This document shows, one piece after another, positions 1 to 7,189 of a stretch of 9,158 nucleotides of DNA. This DNA is from Candidatus Coatesbacteria bacterium RBG_13_66_14. Lineage in GTDB: Bacteria; RBG-13-66-14. The notes under the pieces are model-generated. The model did no database searches and was not told the DNA's origin. It worked only from the letters and a program-made list of their open reading frames with translations. Location of the stretch: assembly GCA_001774505.1 (NCBI GenBank), contig MFAF01000122.1, forward strand, positions 11,803 through 20,960. The letters are read 5' to 3'. The first letter of the stretch is position 1. Each line of letters starts with the position of its first letter. The position numbers and the translations under genes are program-made.

Positions 1-1941
<1,941 letters not shown>

Positions 1942-2015
1942 GGTCTCCTCCGCGAAAAGCTAAGGTTTGTAAGCGAGCCGAAAAACTGGATCGGGATAGT
2001 CCACCTGTCTGTTAA

Positions 2016-2032
2016 AGCAAGCAGCGTGCCAA
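2016..2032 (-). promoter_or_regulatory. Probable sigma-54 (-24/-12) promoter for groESL
   Basis: Read on the minus strand the site is TTGGCACGCTGCTTGCT. It matches the established RpoN consensus YTGGCACG-N4-TTGCW at every conserved position, with exactly ten bases between the GG and GC doublets. It points toward groES; a start site about 12 bases downstream (near 2005) would leave a 5' untranslated region of about 64 bases. Upstream, the short inverted repeat GCCGT-TTT-ACGGC (2052-2064) could be an activator site, but that is inference. No good sigma-70 promoter or CIRCE element (TTAGCACTC-N9-GAGTGCTAA) is visible between lgt and groES. Confidence 0.7.
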
Positions 2033-2139
2033 AGGAAACCGACCGCCACGGGCCGTTTTACGGCGCACAGTCAGCGATTGCAAAGCGCCACCTTGACACC
2101 GCCGGGGGGGAGAGTGCCGTTTTGGCCTGGGGGGCAAGA

Positions 2140-2159
2140 CAAGGGGTTTAAACCCCGTG
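2140..2159. repeat. Dispersed 20-bp palindrome, copy 2 (contains lgt stop)
   Basis: CAAGGGGTTTAAACCCCGTG, one mismatch from the perfect palindrome at 1628-1647 and 7459-7478. The TAA stop of lgt (2150-2148 on the minus strand) lies inside the repeat. The preceding codons, His-Gly-Val, also come from it. On the minus strand it is preceded by AGAAA, as in copy 1. The mismatch breaks one base pair near the base of the potential hairpin. Confidence 0.85.
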
Positions 2160-3005
2160 TTTCTTTCTCGGCGGGAAGAGCCTCCGCGGCGGCGGATTTG
2201 TATAAACCTCGACCGCCGGGGAGGCTTTCGGCAGGAGCCGCCACCAGGCCAGTCCCAGCAGCATGAAGCCGACGAGGACCGCCCACTGGTTCGTCGTCAG
2301 CCCCAGCCAGAGGGCCTGCTTGTCGCTCCGGAGGAAGTCCATGACGAAGCGGATGGCCCCGTAGCCGAAGCCGTACACGAGGAAGGTCGCCCCCTGGCGC
2401 CTTTTTTTCCATAACTTCTCGAAGATGAGGAGCCCGAAGAAGAGGAGGAGATTCAGCCCCGACTCGATGAGCTGGGTCGGGATGAGCGGGACGCCCATCA
2501 GCCCGCAGACTGAATCGGGGTGGGTGAAGGTGACGCCCCACCAGGCGTGGGTGGGCTTGCCGTAGCAGCAGCCGGCGGAGAAGCATCCCTGGCGCCCCAG
2601 GGCCTGGGCCAGCGGCAGGGCCCCAGCCAGGGCGTCGGCCACTCCGAGGAATCCGATCCCCTCCTTGCGCCGGGAGACCAACCAGAGCGCCAGACCGCCC
2701 CCCAGCAGCCCGCCGGTGATGCTGATGTTGCTCCGGCCGAAGAGGAAGCCCAGGGGATCGGCCCAGAAATAGTCCAATCTAAGGAAGACGGTGAGCAGCT
2801 TGGCGCCGAGAAGGCCGGCGGCGATGACGATGACCGACAGGATGAGGACGTCGTCGAAGGGCAACCCCAGCATGCGCCTGCCGCGTCGGGCGAAGACCAA
2901 CAGGCCGACGAGAAGCGCCAGCATGAACCAGACGCCGTACCATCGGATGTCGAAGGTCTCGCCGGTGAACGGGTTGGGTACGTCGCGCAGAAATACGGGG
3001 TACAC
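2148..3005 (-). CDS. lgt: Prolipoprotein diacylglyceryl transferase (Lgt)
   Basis: Inner-membrane enzyme that moves diacylglycerol from phosphatidylglycerol to the lipobox cysteine of prolipoproteins, the first step of lipoprotein maturation. The product has 285 residues, typical for Lgt (about 260-300). The GTG start at 3005-3003 (protein begins MYPVFLRDVPNPFTG) follows a GAGGGG ribosome site 5-6 bases upstream. RWYGVWFML (21-29), ITGGLLGGG (96-104), the signature GRQGCFSAGCCYG (137-149), PTQLIES (176-182) and YGFGYGAIRFVMDFLR (211-226) follow in family order. Arg138 probably equals the catalytic Arg143 of E. coli. About seven hydrophobic segments are visible. The signature is the Cys-rich form, not GNFxNGE. 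The last residues and the stop codon fall inside the dispersed palindrome, so the extreme C-terminus (PPRKKHGV) may be recent. It has its own promoter and lies 206 bases upstream of groES. Confidence 0.95.
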   Translation of the reverse strand: MYPVFLRDVPNPFTGETFDIRWYGVWFMLALLVGLLVFARRGRRMLGLPFDDVLILSVIVIAAGLLGAKLLTVFLRLDYFWADPLGFLFGRSNISITGGLLGGGLALWLVSRRKEGIGFLGVADALAGALPLAQALGRQGCFSAGCCYGKPTHAWWGVTFTHPDSVCGLMGVPLIPTQLIESGLNLLLFFGLLIFEKLWKKRRQGATFLVYGFGYGAIRFVMDFLRSDKQALWLGLTTNQWAVLVGFMLLGLAWWRLLPKASPAVEVYTNPPPRRLFPPRKKHGV

Positions 3006-3034
3006 GGCAGCCCCTCGCGCTCAAGTGGGCCGTT

Positions 3035-3063
3035 ATCTTACCAGACGGACCTCGGCTTGTGAA
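3035..3063 (-). promoter_or_regulatory. Sigma-70-type promoter for lgt
   Basis: On the minus strand: TTCACA (3063-3058; 5 of 6 to TTGACA), a 17-base spacer, then TAAGAT (3040-3035; 4 of 6 to TATAAT). The predicted start near 3028 leaves a leader of about 22 bases containing the GAGGGG ribosome site. It lies back-to-back with the plus-strand promoter at 3087-3115. Confidence 0.6.
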
Positions 3064-3086
3064 GCGGGGCGGCAATACCCGTCCGC

Positions 3087-3115
3087 TTGCCCGCCTTTGT
3101 TGAAACTTATATAAT
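3087..3115 (+). promoter_or_regulatory. Sigma-70-type promoter for the thioesterase/desulfurase pair
   Basis: TTGCCC (3087-3092), a spacer of exactly 17 bases, then a perfect TATAAT (3110-3115). Transcription would start near 3122, about 20 bases before the ATG at 3144. This also argues against any protein start further upstream, since the TTG at 3087 is the -35 box itself. Confidence 0.75.
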
Positions 3116-3143
3116 CAGGCACCACACCGTCGAAGAGGGTTGC

Positions 3144-3554
3144 ATGCCTCCTCACACCATCACCCGCCGGGTCCTCTACGCCGATACGGACCAGATGGGC
3201 ATCGTGTACAACGTCAACTACCTCGTGTGGTTTGAGGCGGCGCGCACCGAGCTCCTCCGCGAGGCCGGACTCCCCTACGCCGAGATGGAGCGGCGGGGCT
3301 ACTACCTCCCCGCGGTGGAAACGGGCGCCAGGTTCTTGAGTAGCGCGCGGTACGACGACCTGGCAGAAATCACCGCCGTGGTCGGCGAGCTCCGCCCGGC
3401 CAGCCTGCGCATTGACTACGAGATCCACCGCGACGGCGAGCTCCTGGTCACCGGCTTCACCCGGCACGCGGTGACGGACCGGGACGGCGCGCCCCAGCGT
3501 CCGCCGGCCTGGCTCACCGACGCCTTCAAACGGTGTCTTCCAACCTCGAAATAA
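3144..3554 (+). CDS. Hotdog-fold acyl-CoA thioesterase (4HBT/YbgC family)
   Basis: Predicted cytoplasmic thioesterase that hydrolyses an acyl- or aroyl-CoA; the substrate cannot be read from sequence. The product has 136 residues, normal for the 4-hydroxybenzoyl-CoA thioesterase/YbgC group. RRVLYADTDQMGIVYNVNYLVWFEAARTELL near the N-terminus contains the family motif D-x-x-G-[IV]-V-[YW]-x-x-N-Y. Asp16 aligns with the catalytic Asp17 of the Pseudomonas 4HBT enzyme. The rest alternates strands as expected: VETGARFLSSARYDDLAEITAVV, then LRIDYEIHRDGELLVTGFTRHAVTD. I chose the ATG at 3144 because AGAGGG lies 5-6 bases upstream and the longer frame from 3087 would start inside the promoter. Its TAA stop overlaps the next ATG by one base, so the two genes are probably translated together. 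YbgC itself is tied to Tol-Pal in proteobacteria; no tol genes are nearby. Confidence 0.88.
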   Translation: MPPHTITRRVLYADTDQMGIVYNVNYLVWFEAARTELLREAGLPYAEMERRGYYLPAVETGARFLSSARYDDLAEITAVVGELRPASLRIDYEIHRDGELLVTGFTRHAVTDRDGAPQRPPAWLTDAFKRCLPTSK

Positions 3555-4714
3555 TGTTGAGCGAGTCCCGCTACATCTACCTGGACAACTCGGCCACGAG
3601 CTGGCCCAAACCGCCCGCCGTCGCGGAGGCCATGACCCGCTTTCTCGACGAGGAGGGCGGCTCGGCGGGGCGCGGCTCACACACCCGGGCCATCCACGCG
3701 GCCCAGACGGTCTTCGCGGCGCGGGAGGCGGCGGCCCGGCTCCTGGGTGTGACACAGCCGCAGCGCATCTGCCTGGGCCCCGGCGCCACCTGGGCCCTGA
3801 ACCAGGCACTCTACGGCCTCCTGAAACCGGGGGACCGAGTCCTCGCCTGCGTCACCAACCACAACGCCGTGCGCCGGCCGCTCCTGGACCTGGCCCGCCG
3901 GGGGGTCATCGGGCTGGACTGGTTCGCGCCGGCCGATCACACCCGGCCCCACGATCCCGCCGACCTGGACCTCCTGCTCACCCTGAAGCGGCCGCGGATG
4001 CTCTGCCTGAACCACGTGTCCAACGTCCTGGGAACCGTCCAGCCGCTCGCCGAGCTCACGGCGGTCGCCCACGCGCACGGCGCCCTGGTCCTGGCCGACG
4101 TCGCCCAGGCCTCCGGCGCCGTCCCCCTCGATCTGGAAAGGTGGGGCGTGGACGCGGCCGCCTTCACCGGTCACAAGGGAATGCTGGGACCCCAGGGCAC
4201 CGGCGGCCTGTACGCGGCCGCTGGCATCGAGCCGATCCCCCTTCTGCGCGGGGGAGGCGGGACGCCCACGTCCGAGGACATGCCCGAGGAGCTGCCCGAG
4301 AGGCTCGAGTGCGGCACCTACAACGTCGTCGGCCTGACCGGGCTCACCGCCGGCATCGGGTGGGTCCTCGACCGGGGCGTGGAGGAGCTGCACCGGCGGA
4401 AGGCCCGCCTGCTGGAGACGCTCCTGGACATCCTGGGCAAAAACGGAGCCCGCGTTCTCGGCCCGCCCGGCGTCACAGGCAGGGCCCCCCTCGTCTCGTT
4501 CACCATCCCGGGCCGGGACTCCAACCGGCTGGCCGCCGACCTCGAGGAGCGCGGCGGGATCCAGGTCCGCTCCGGCCTGCACTGCGCCCCGGGAGCGCAC
4601 GAGCTGGCTGGCACCCGCGAGACCGGCGCCGTGCGGATCAGCCTCGGCCCCTTCAACACCGCCGAAGAGCTGGCGGTGCTCGATCAGACACTCCTTTCTT
4701 TGACCCGCCACTGA
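3554..4714 (+). CDS. PLP-dependent cysteine desulfurase-like enzyme (aminotransferase class V)
   Basis: Probably removes sulfur (or selenium) from cysteine (or selenocysteine) to form a persulfide for cofactor or tRNA biosynthesis. The 386-residue protein starts YIYLDNSATSWPKPPAV. In order come GPGATWALNQAL, the TNHNAVRRPL stretch (His103), LNHVSNVLGTVQPLAEL, LADVAQASG (Asp182 for the pyridine nitrogen), FTGHKGMLGPQGTGGLY with the PLP lysine Lys208, and QVRSGLHCAPGAHELAGT with the sulfur-accepting Cys344. This pattern resembles the 'cysteine desulfurase family protein' group (TIGR01977) more than housekeeping IscS or SufS. No scaffold (IscU/SufU) gene adjoins it. I prefer the ATG at 3554 (TAATG junction with the thioesterase stop) over a GTG at 3533 that adds seven unconserved residues. 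A DUF3343-like gene, a family also tied to sulfur/selenium handling, lies 2.5 kb downstream in another unit. The exact substrate is unproven. Confidence 0.9.
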   Translation: MLSESRYIYLDNSATSWPKPPAVAEAMTRFLDEEGGSAGRGSHTRAIHAAQTVFAAREAAARLLGVTQPQRICLGPGATWALNQALYGLLKPGDRVLACVTNHNAVRRPLLDLARRGVIGLDWFAPADHTRPHDPADLDLLLTLKRPRMLCLNHVSNVLGTVQPLAELTAVAHAHGALVLADVAQASGAVPLDLERWGVDAAAFTGHKGMLGPQGTGGLYAAAGIEPIPLLRGGGGTPTSEDMPEELPERLECGTYNVVGLTGLTAGIGWVLDRGVEELHRRKARLLETLLDILGKNGARVLGPPGVTGRAPLVSFTIPGRDSNRLAADLEERGGIQVRSGLHCAPGAHELAGTRETGAVRISLGPFNTAEELAVLDQTLLSLTRH

Positions 4715-4777
4715 ACCCAAACGTCCGCATCCACCCTATGCCGGCCCTCAGATGGGTTCAAGGTGGATGATTTTCTT
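4712..4777 (+). terminator. Interleaved inverted repeats; probable terminator after the desulfurase gene
   Basis: CATCCACC (4728-4735) pairs perfectly with GGTGGATG (4762-4769) and is followed by ATTTTCTT, giving a terminator-like stem with a 26-base loop and U-rich tail. A second perfect 8-bp pair, TGAACCCA (4712-4719, overlapping the stop codon) and TGGGTTCA (4753-4760), interlocks with it in the order A-B-A'-B'. The two stems cannot form as simple nested hairpins together, so A/A' could act against the terminator. The tail runs into the -35 box of the next promoter. The geometry is directly visible; the terminator role is inferred. Confidence 0.45.
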
Positions 4778-4805
4778 GACAACCGAGAAGGACATTTTTT
4801 ACAAT
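4776..4805 (+). promoter_or_regulatory. Strong sigma-70-type promoter for the cupin/ABC/DUF3343 unit
   Basis: Perfect TTGACA (4776-4781), an 18-base spacer, then TACAAT (4800-4805; 5 of 6). The spacer carries a T6 tract at 4795-4800. The region is distinctly AT-rich against the GC-rich background. Predicted start near 4812, leaving an untranslated leader of about 290 bases before the cupin gene. Confidence 0.75.
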
Positions 4806-4823
4806 TTAAGTAAACGCTTAAAT
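4804..4823. promoter_or_regulatory. Palindromic operator candidate over the transcription start
   Basis: ATTTAAG (4804-4810) and CTTAAAT (4817-4823) form a perfect 7-bp inverted repeat with a 6-base spacer, overlapping the -10 box and the predicted start site. The inner stretch AGTAAACGCTTAAA (4809-4822) also matches 8 of 10 defined positions of the LacI-family/cre consensus TGNAANCGNTTNCA around a central CG. The placement suits a repressor that blocks polymerase. No regulator gene is visible in the window. Confidence 0.45.
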
Positions 4824-5099
4824 AGAGACGCGACGAAGCGGCAACCTTTGAATCGGCACCTCCCTCCTCCCGACTCGGATTGGCGATGCCGTCCACTCAC
4901 CAGATACCGACTCAGGAAGGGCGAGCCTTGCATTGCCCGCGTCTGAGGGCTTTTGTGACGGAAACAAACCCGGAGGATGGTTTGTCCCACCGTCCAGCTC
5001 ATCACCCGCCCGGCGACGAGCCGTGCATAAACTCAACCCTCGGGACTACGGCTCCACGGGGATGAGGGTACGGGGCCTTTCTTCCCAGGAGGCGACCCG
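4812..5099 (+). promoter_or_regulatory. Long structured 5' leader, candidate cis-regulatory RNA
   Basis: This non-coding stretch of about 290 bases lies between the promoter and the cupin ribosome site. I see no credible protein in it. Potential stems: AGACGCG (4826-4832) with CGCGTCT (4938-4944), which would close a domain of about 120 nt starting near the 5' end; GACGG (4957-4961) with CCGTC (4990-4994), enclosing ACAAACC (4964-4970) with GGTTTGT (4979-4985) and an 8-base loop CGGAGGAT; GCCC (4935-4938) with GGGC (4947-4950) followed by TTTT, terminator-like and competing with the closing stem; GAGCCGT (5018-5024) with ACGGCTC (5048-5054); and CTCATC (4998-5003) with GATGAG (5061-5066), competing with ACCCTC (5036-5041) and GAGGGT (5064-5069). 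I recognise no known riboswitch class. Confidence 0.45.
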
Positions 5100-5408
5100 T
5101 TGATAAAGTTCGATATCATCGGCATGGAGGTTCACAGCTACGACCAACGGGAAAAGAATGTTCTTCACCAGGCCACCGGGTTCAAGATGCGGGTCATCCA
5201 CCTCACGCCCGGAGGGGGTATGCCCGAATGCCGCATGGCTACCCACGTCGTCCTCGTGTGCGTGGAAGGCTGCGCGGAGGTGACCGCGGACGGGGAAAAG
5301 GTCGCGCTATCCCGTGGACAGTGCCTGGTTACCCCGCCGGCCACCCTCACGATGGAAAGCCAAACCGGCGCGCGGATACTGGGAATCCAGATCGCCGAGG
5401 GCGACTGA
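5100..5408 (+). CDS. Small single-domain cupin protein
   Basis: A 102-residue protein with a cupin (beta-barrel) pattern; its function is unknown. The start is a TTG (5100-5102) placed 7 bases after a perfect AGGAGG; the next ATG (residue 9) has no comparable site. The fold is suggested by two glycine-turn blocks: HVVLVCVEGCAEVTADGEKVALSRGQCLVTPP (49-80), which matches the 'v.eGeaev..dGe...l..Gd...iPp' core, and TMESQTGARILGIQI at the end. The usual metal-binding HxH...E...H set is not present: the segment where it should sit reads MPECRMATHVV. Four cysteines (44, 54, 58, 75) are notable for so short a protein and might bind metal or act in redox, but that is inference. The TGA stop overlaps the ATPase ATG (TGATG), so it is translationally coupled to the transporter and may sense or bind its substrate. 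Confidence 0.8.
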   Translation: MIKFDIIGMEVHSYDQREKNVLHQATGFKMRVIHLTPGGGMPECRMATHVVLVCVEGCAEVTADGEKVALSRGQCLVTPPATLTMESQTGARILGIQIAEGD

Positions 5409-6418
5409 TGTCGAATCCGGATAAAGCGGAACCGCGTTACACAACGACTCCCGCCATCGCCGTAGAGGGGTTGTCCAAGCGCTTCGGCAGCGTTCAGGCC
5501 GTTGCGGGTGTGGATTTCGAGGTCTCCCGGGGTGAGTTCTTCGGTTTCCTCGGGCCCAACGGAGCCGGCAAGACCACCACCATCAACATGCTGACGGGGC
5601 TCGCCCGCCCCGACGCCGGGACAATTTGCATTGCGGGCGTAGATTACACGAAGCAGCCCAAGGCGGCCCAACGTTTGATCGGCGTCGTAGGAGACGAGAG
5701 CAACCTCTACCCCGAACTGACGGGCTTCGAGAACCTCTGCTTCTGCGCCGCGCTCTACGGGATGCGCAAAAAAAAGCGCCTGGCTCGGGCCGGGGAACTC
5801 CTCGAAATGTTCGGCCTCAAGGAGGCGGCGGACCGCAAATTCGGCGGTTATTCCCGCGGCATGAAACGCAAGCTCACCATAGCCGCCGGCATCATCCACG
5901 ACCCGCAAATCCTGTTTCTGGACGAGCCGACCACCGGCCTGGACGTCGCCAGCGCCCGACAGATACGTCAGCTCATCGCGGACCTCCACCGGGCGGGTAC
6001 GACCATCTTCCTCACCACCCACTACATCGAGGAGGCCGAGCGGCTGTGCGAGCGCATCGCCTTCATCGTGGACGGACGGATCATCCGCACCGATACCATC
6101 GCTTCGCTGCTGCAACCTCTCCAGGGGAAGCAGGTAATGCTCTTCGAGGTCGAGCGTGACGGTCGGACTCTGTGCGGGAAGCTCGCCGCGGCGTTCGATA
6201 ACCTCGCCTTCGATGCCTTTTCCGACGGGCGGATCCGCGCCGAGGCCGCCGGGCCGGTTCCCGTCGGTCCCCTGGTTCGGTTCATCGAGGAACAGGGCGT
6301 CACGGTGCTCGAGGCGCGTAGACAGCAGCCTTCCCTGGAGGATATCTTCGTGAAGATCACCGGGATCGAGACGGATGCGCTCCAAAGGGAGAAGGAGAAA
6401 CCGGGGGGCAGCGCATGA
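5408..6418 (+). CDS. ABC transporter ATP-binding protein (ABC-2/DrrA-type exporter)
   Basis: ATPase that drives the partner membrane protein encoded next. The 336-residue product starts at the ATG within TGATG at 5408, giving MSNPDKAEP before the conserved IAVEGLSKRFGSVQAV. Walker A GPNGAGKTT is at 49-57, the signature YSRGMKRKL at 148-156, Walker B ILFLDEPTTGLD at 168-179 and the switch His205 in LTTHYIEEA. The Q-loop position reads IGVVGDESNLYPELTGFENL (91-110), without the usual glutamine; I believe this occurs in this exporter branch. A C-terminal extension of roughly 100 residues ends VLEARRQQPSLEDIFVKITG, typical of DrrA/NatA-like ATPases. It overlaps the permease by ATGA. An A8 run at 5768-5775 encodes Lys-Lys-Lys with no sign of a frame break. 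The transported substrate cannot be inferred. Confidence 0.95.
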   Translation: MSNPDKAEPRYTTTPAIAVEGLSKRFGSVQAVAGVDFEVSRGEFFGFLGPNGAGKTTTINMLTGLARPDAGTICIAGVDYTKQPKAAQRLIGVVGDESNLYPELTGFENLCFCAALYGMRKKKRLARAGELLEMFGLKEAADRKFGGYSRGMKRKLTIAAGIIHDPQILFLDEPTTGLDVASARQIRQLIADLHRAGTTIFLTTHYIEEAERLCERIAFIVDGRIIRTDTIASLLQPLQGKQVMLFEVERDGRTLCGKLAAAFDNLAFDAFSDGRIRAEAAGPVPVGPLVRFIEEQGVTVLEARRQQPSLEDIFVKITGIETDALQREKEKPGGSA

Positions 6419-7152
6419 AGCGATGGATCGCCATCTGGAACATCCTGAAGAAGGACATGAAGGCTTACTACCTCAAACCCCCGAACATCAGTTGGGGCTT
6501 GATCTTCCCGCTGGCCTGGACGGGTATGTATTTCATCAGGTCCGGGGGCGGACTGGAAGGGGTCCTCGAGCTTCTGCCCGGGGTGACGGCGATTTCCATC
6601 CTCTTCGGGACCACCTCGATGCTTGCGGTGACGGTTACCTTCGAGAAGAAGAACCGTTCCTTCGACCGGCTGCTCCTATCGCCCATCCCCCTGGAACTTT
6701 TAATGCTGGCGAAGACGGCCGGGGCGATCCTTTTCGGCATTGTCAACTCCTTCGTCCCGATTCTGATCGCAGCGTTCCTTACCGATCTGTCGGGCGCGGC
6801 ATGGTCCGCGGCCGTACCCGCCATCCTCCTGTGTGCCGTTGTATCCACCCTTCTGGGGCTCTCCATTGCAACCGCCGTGAGTGAGGTTTTCGAGGCCCAG
6901 ACGATCTCCAATTTCTTCCGCTTCCCCATGCTGTTCCTCTGCGGTCTCTTTTTCCCCATCGAGCAACTGCCGGTTTTTTTGCGTCCCCTGTCCTATGCGC
7001 TCCCCCTGACCTACGGAGCGGACATCCTGCACGGGGCGTTCTCCGGCGCCAACGTAATGTCCTACGCCCTCGATTTCTCGATACTGGTACTTTTCTGCGC
7101 GGCGCTTTTCGCCCTTAGTCTGTTCAGTATCCGCAGACGCTGGATCCTCTGA
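6415..7152 (+). CDS. ABC-2 type transporter permease
   Basis: Membrane half of the exporter, 245 residues, the usual length for single ABC-2 (DrrB-like) permeases. After a short amphipathic start (MKRWIAIWNILKKDMKAYYLKPPN), about six hydrophobic segments can be placed near 25-41, 56-75, 99-121, 133-155, 168-182 and 221-239. The cytoplasmic loop FEKKNRSFDRLLLSPIPLELL (76-96) resembles the segment that contacts the ATPase. FFPIEQLPVFLRPLSYALPLTYGADILHG (179-207) is the ABC-2 family signature. Its ATG overlaps the ATPase stop by four bases (ATGA), so the pair is made together and probably works as a 2+2 complex. Substrate classes for this family range from drugs and polyketides to ions and lipids; nothing here decides between them. 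Confidence 0.93.
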   Translation: MKRWIAIWNILKKDMKAYYLKPPNISWGLIFPLAWTGMYFIRSGGGLEGVLELLPGVTAISILFGTTSMLAVTVTFEKKNRSFDRLLLSPIPLELLMLAKTAGAILFGIVNSFVPILIAAFLTDLSGAAWSAAVPAILLCAVVSTLLGLSIATAVSEVFEAQTISNFFRFPMLFLCGLFFPIEQLPVFLRPLSYALPLTYGADILHGAFSGANVMSYALDFSILVLFCAALFALSLFSIRRRWIL

Positions 7153-7189
7153 CCCGACGGTCGCCCGGGACCGAGGAAACAAGCGAATT

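Noticed and set aside
1942..2139. CIRCE/HrcA operator or a sigma-70 promoter before groES
   Set aside because: No TTAGCACTC/GAGTGCTAA pair is present. The best sigma-70 candidate on the minus strand (TTGCAA-N17-TAAAAC) is weak at both boxes.
3087..3143. Upstream TTG start giving a 155-residue thioesterase
   Set aside because: The TTG is the -35 box of a good promoter and the extra 19 residues have no family similarity; the ATG at 3144 has a ribosome site.
3533..3553. GTG start for the desulfurase-like gene
   Set aside because: It adds seven unconserved residues and has no ribosome site; the ATG in TAATG at 3554 fits coupling and the family's N-terminus.
4900..4945. GACTCAGGAAGGGC in the leader slightly resembles the B12 box of cobalamin riboswitches
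   Set aside because: The other conserved blocks of that class are not found upstream in the expected order, and the match itself is partial.
4752..5065. Several 60-70-codon open frames in the leader on both strands
   Set aside because: None has a convincing ribosome site or recognisable sequence; the Pro/Arg/His-rich products look like random GC-rich translation.
5768..5776. A8G run in the ATPase gene containing the slippery heptamer A AAA AAG in frame, followed after two bases by a 6-bp stem with a TCGG loop, resembling a dnaX-type frameshift signal
   Set aside because: The -1 frame would replace the signature and Walker B region with about 130 unrelated residues, the spacing is short, and the zero frame gives a complete ATPase. 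It is most likely a chance Lys-Lys-Lys.
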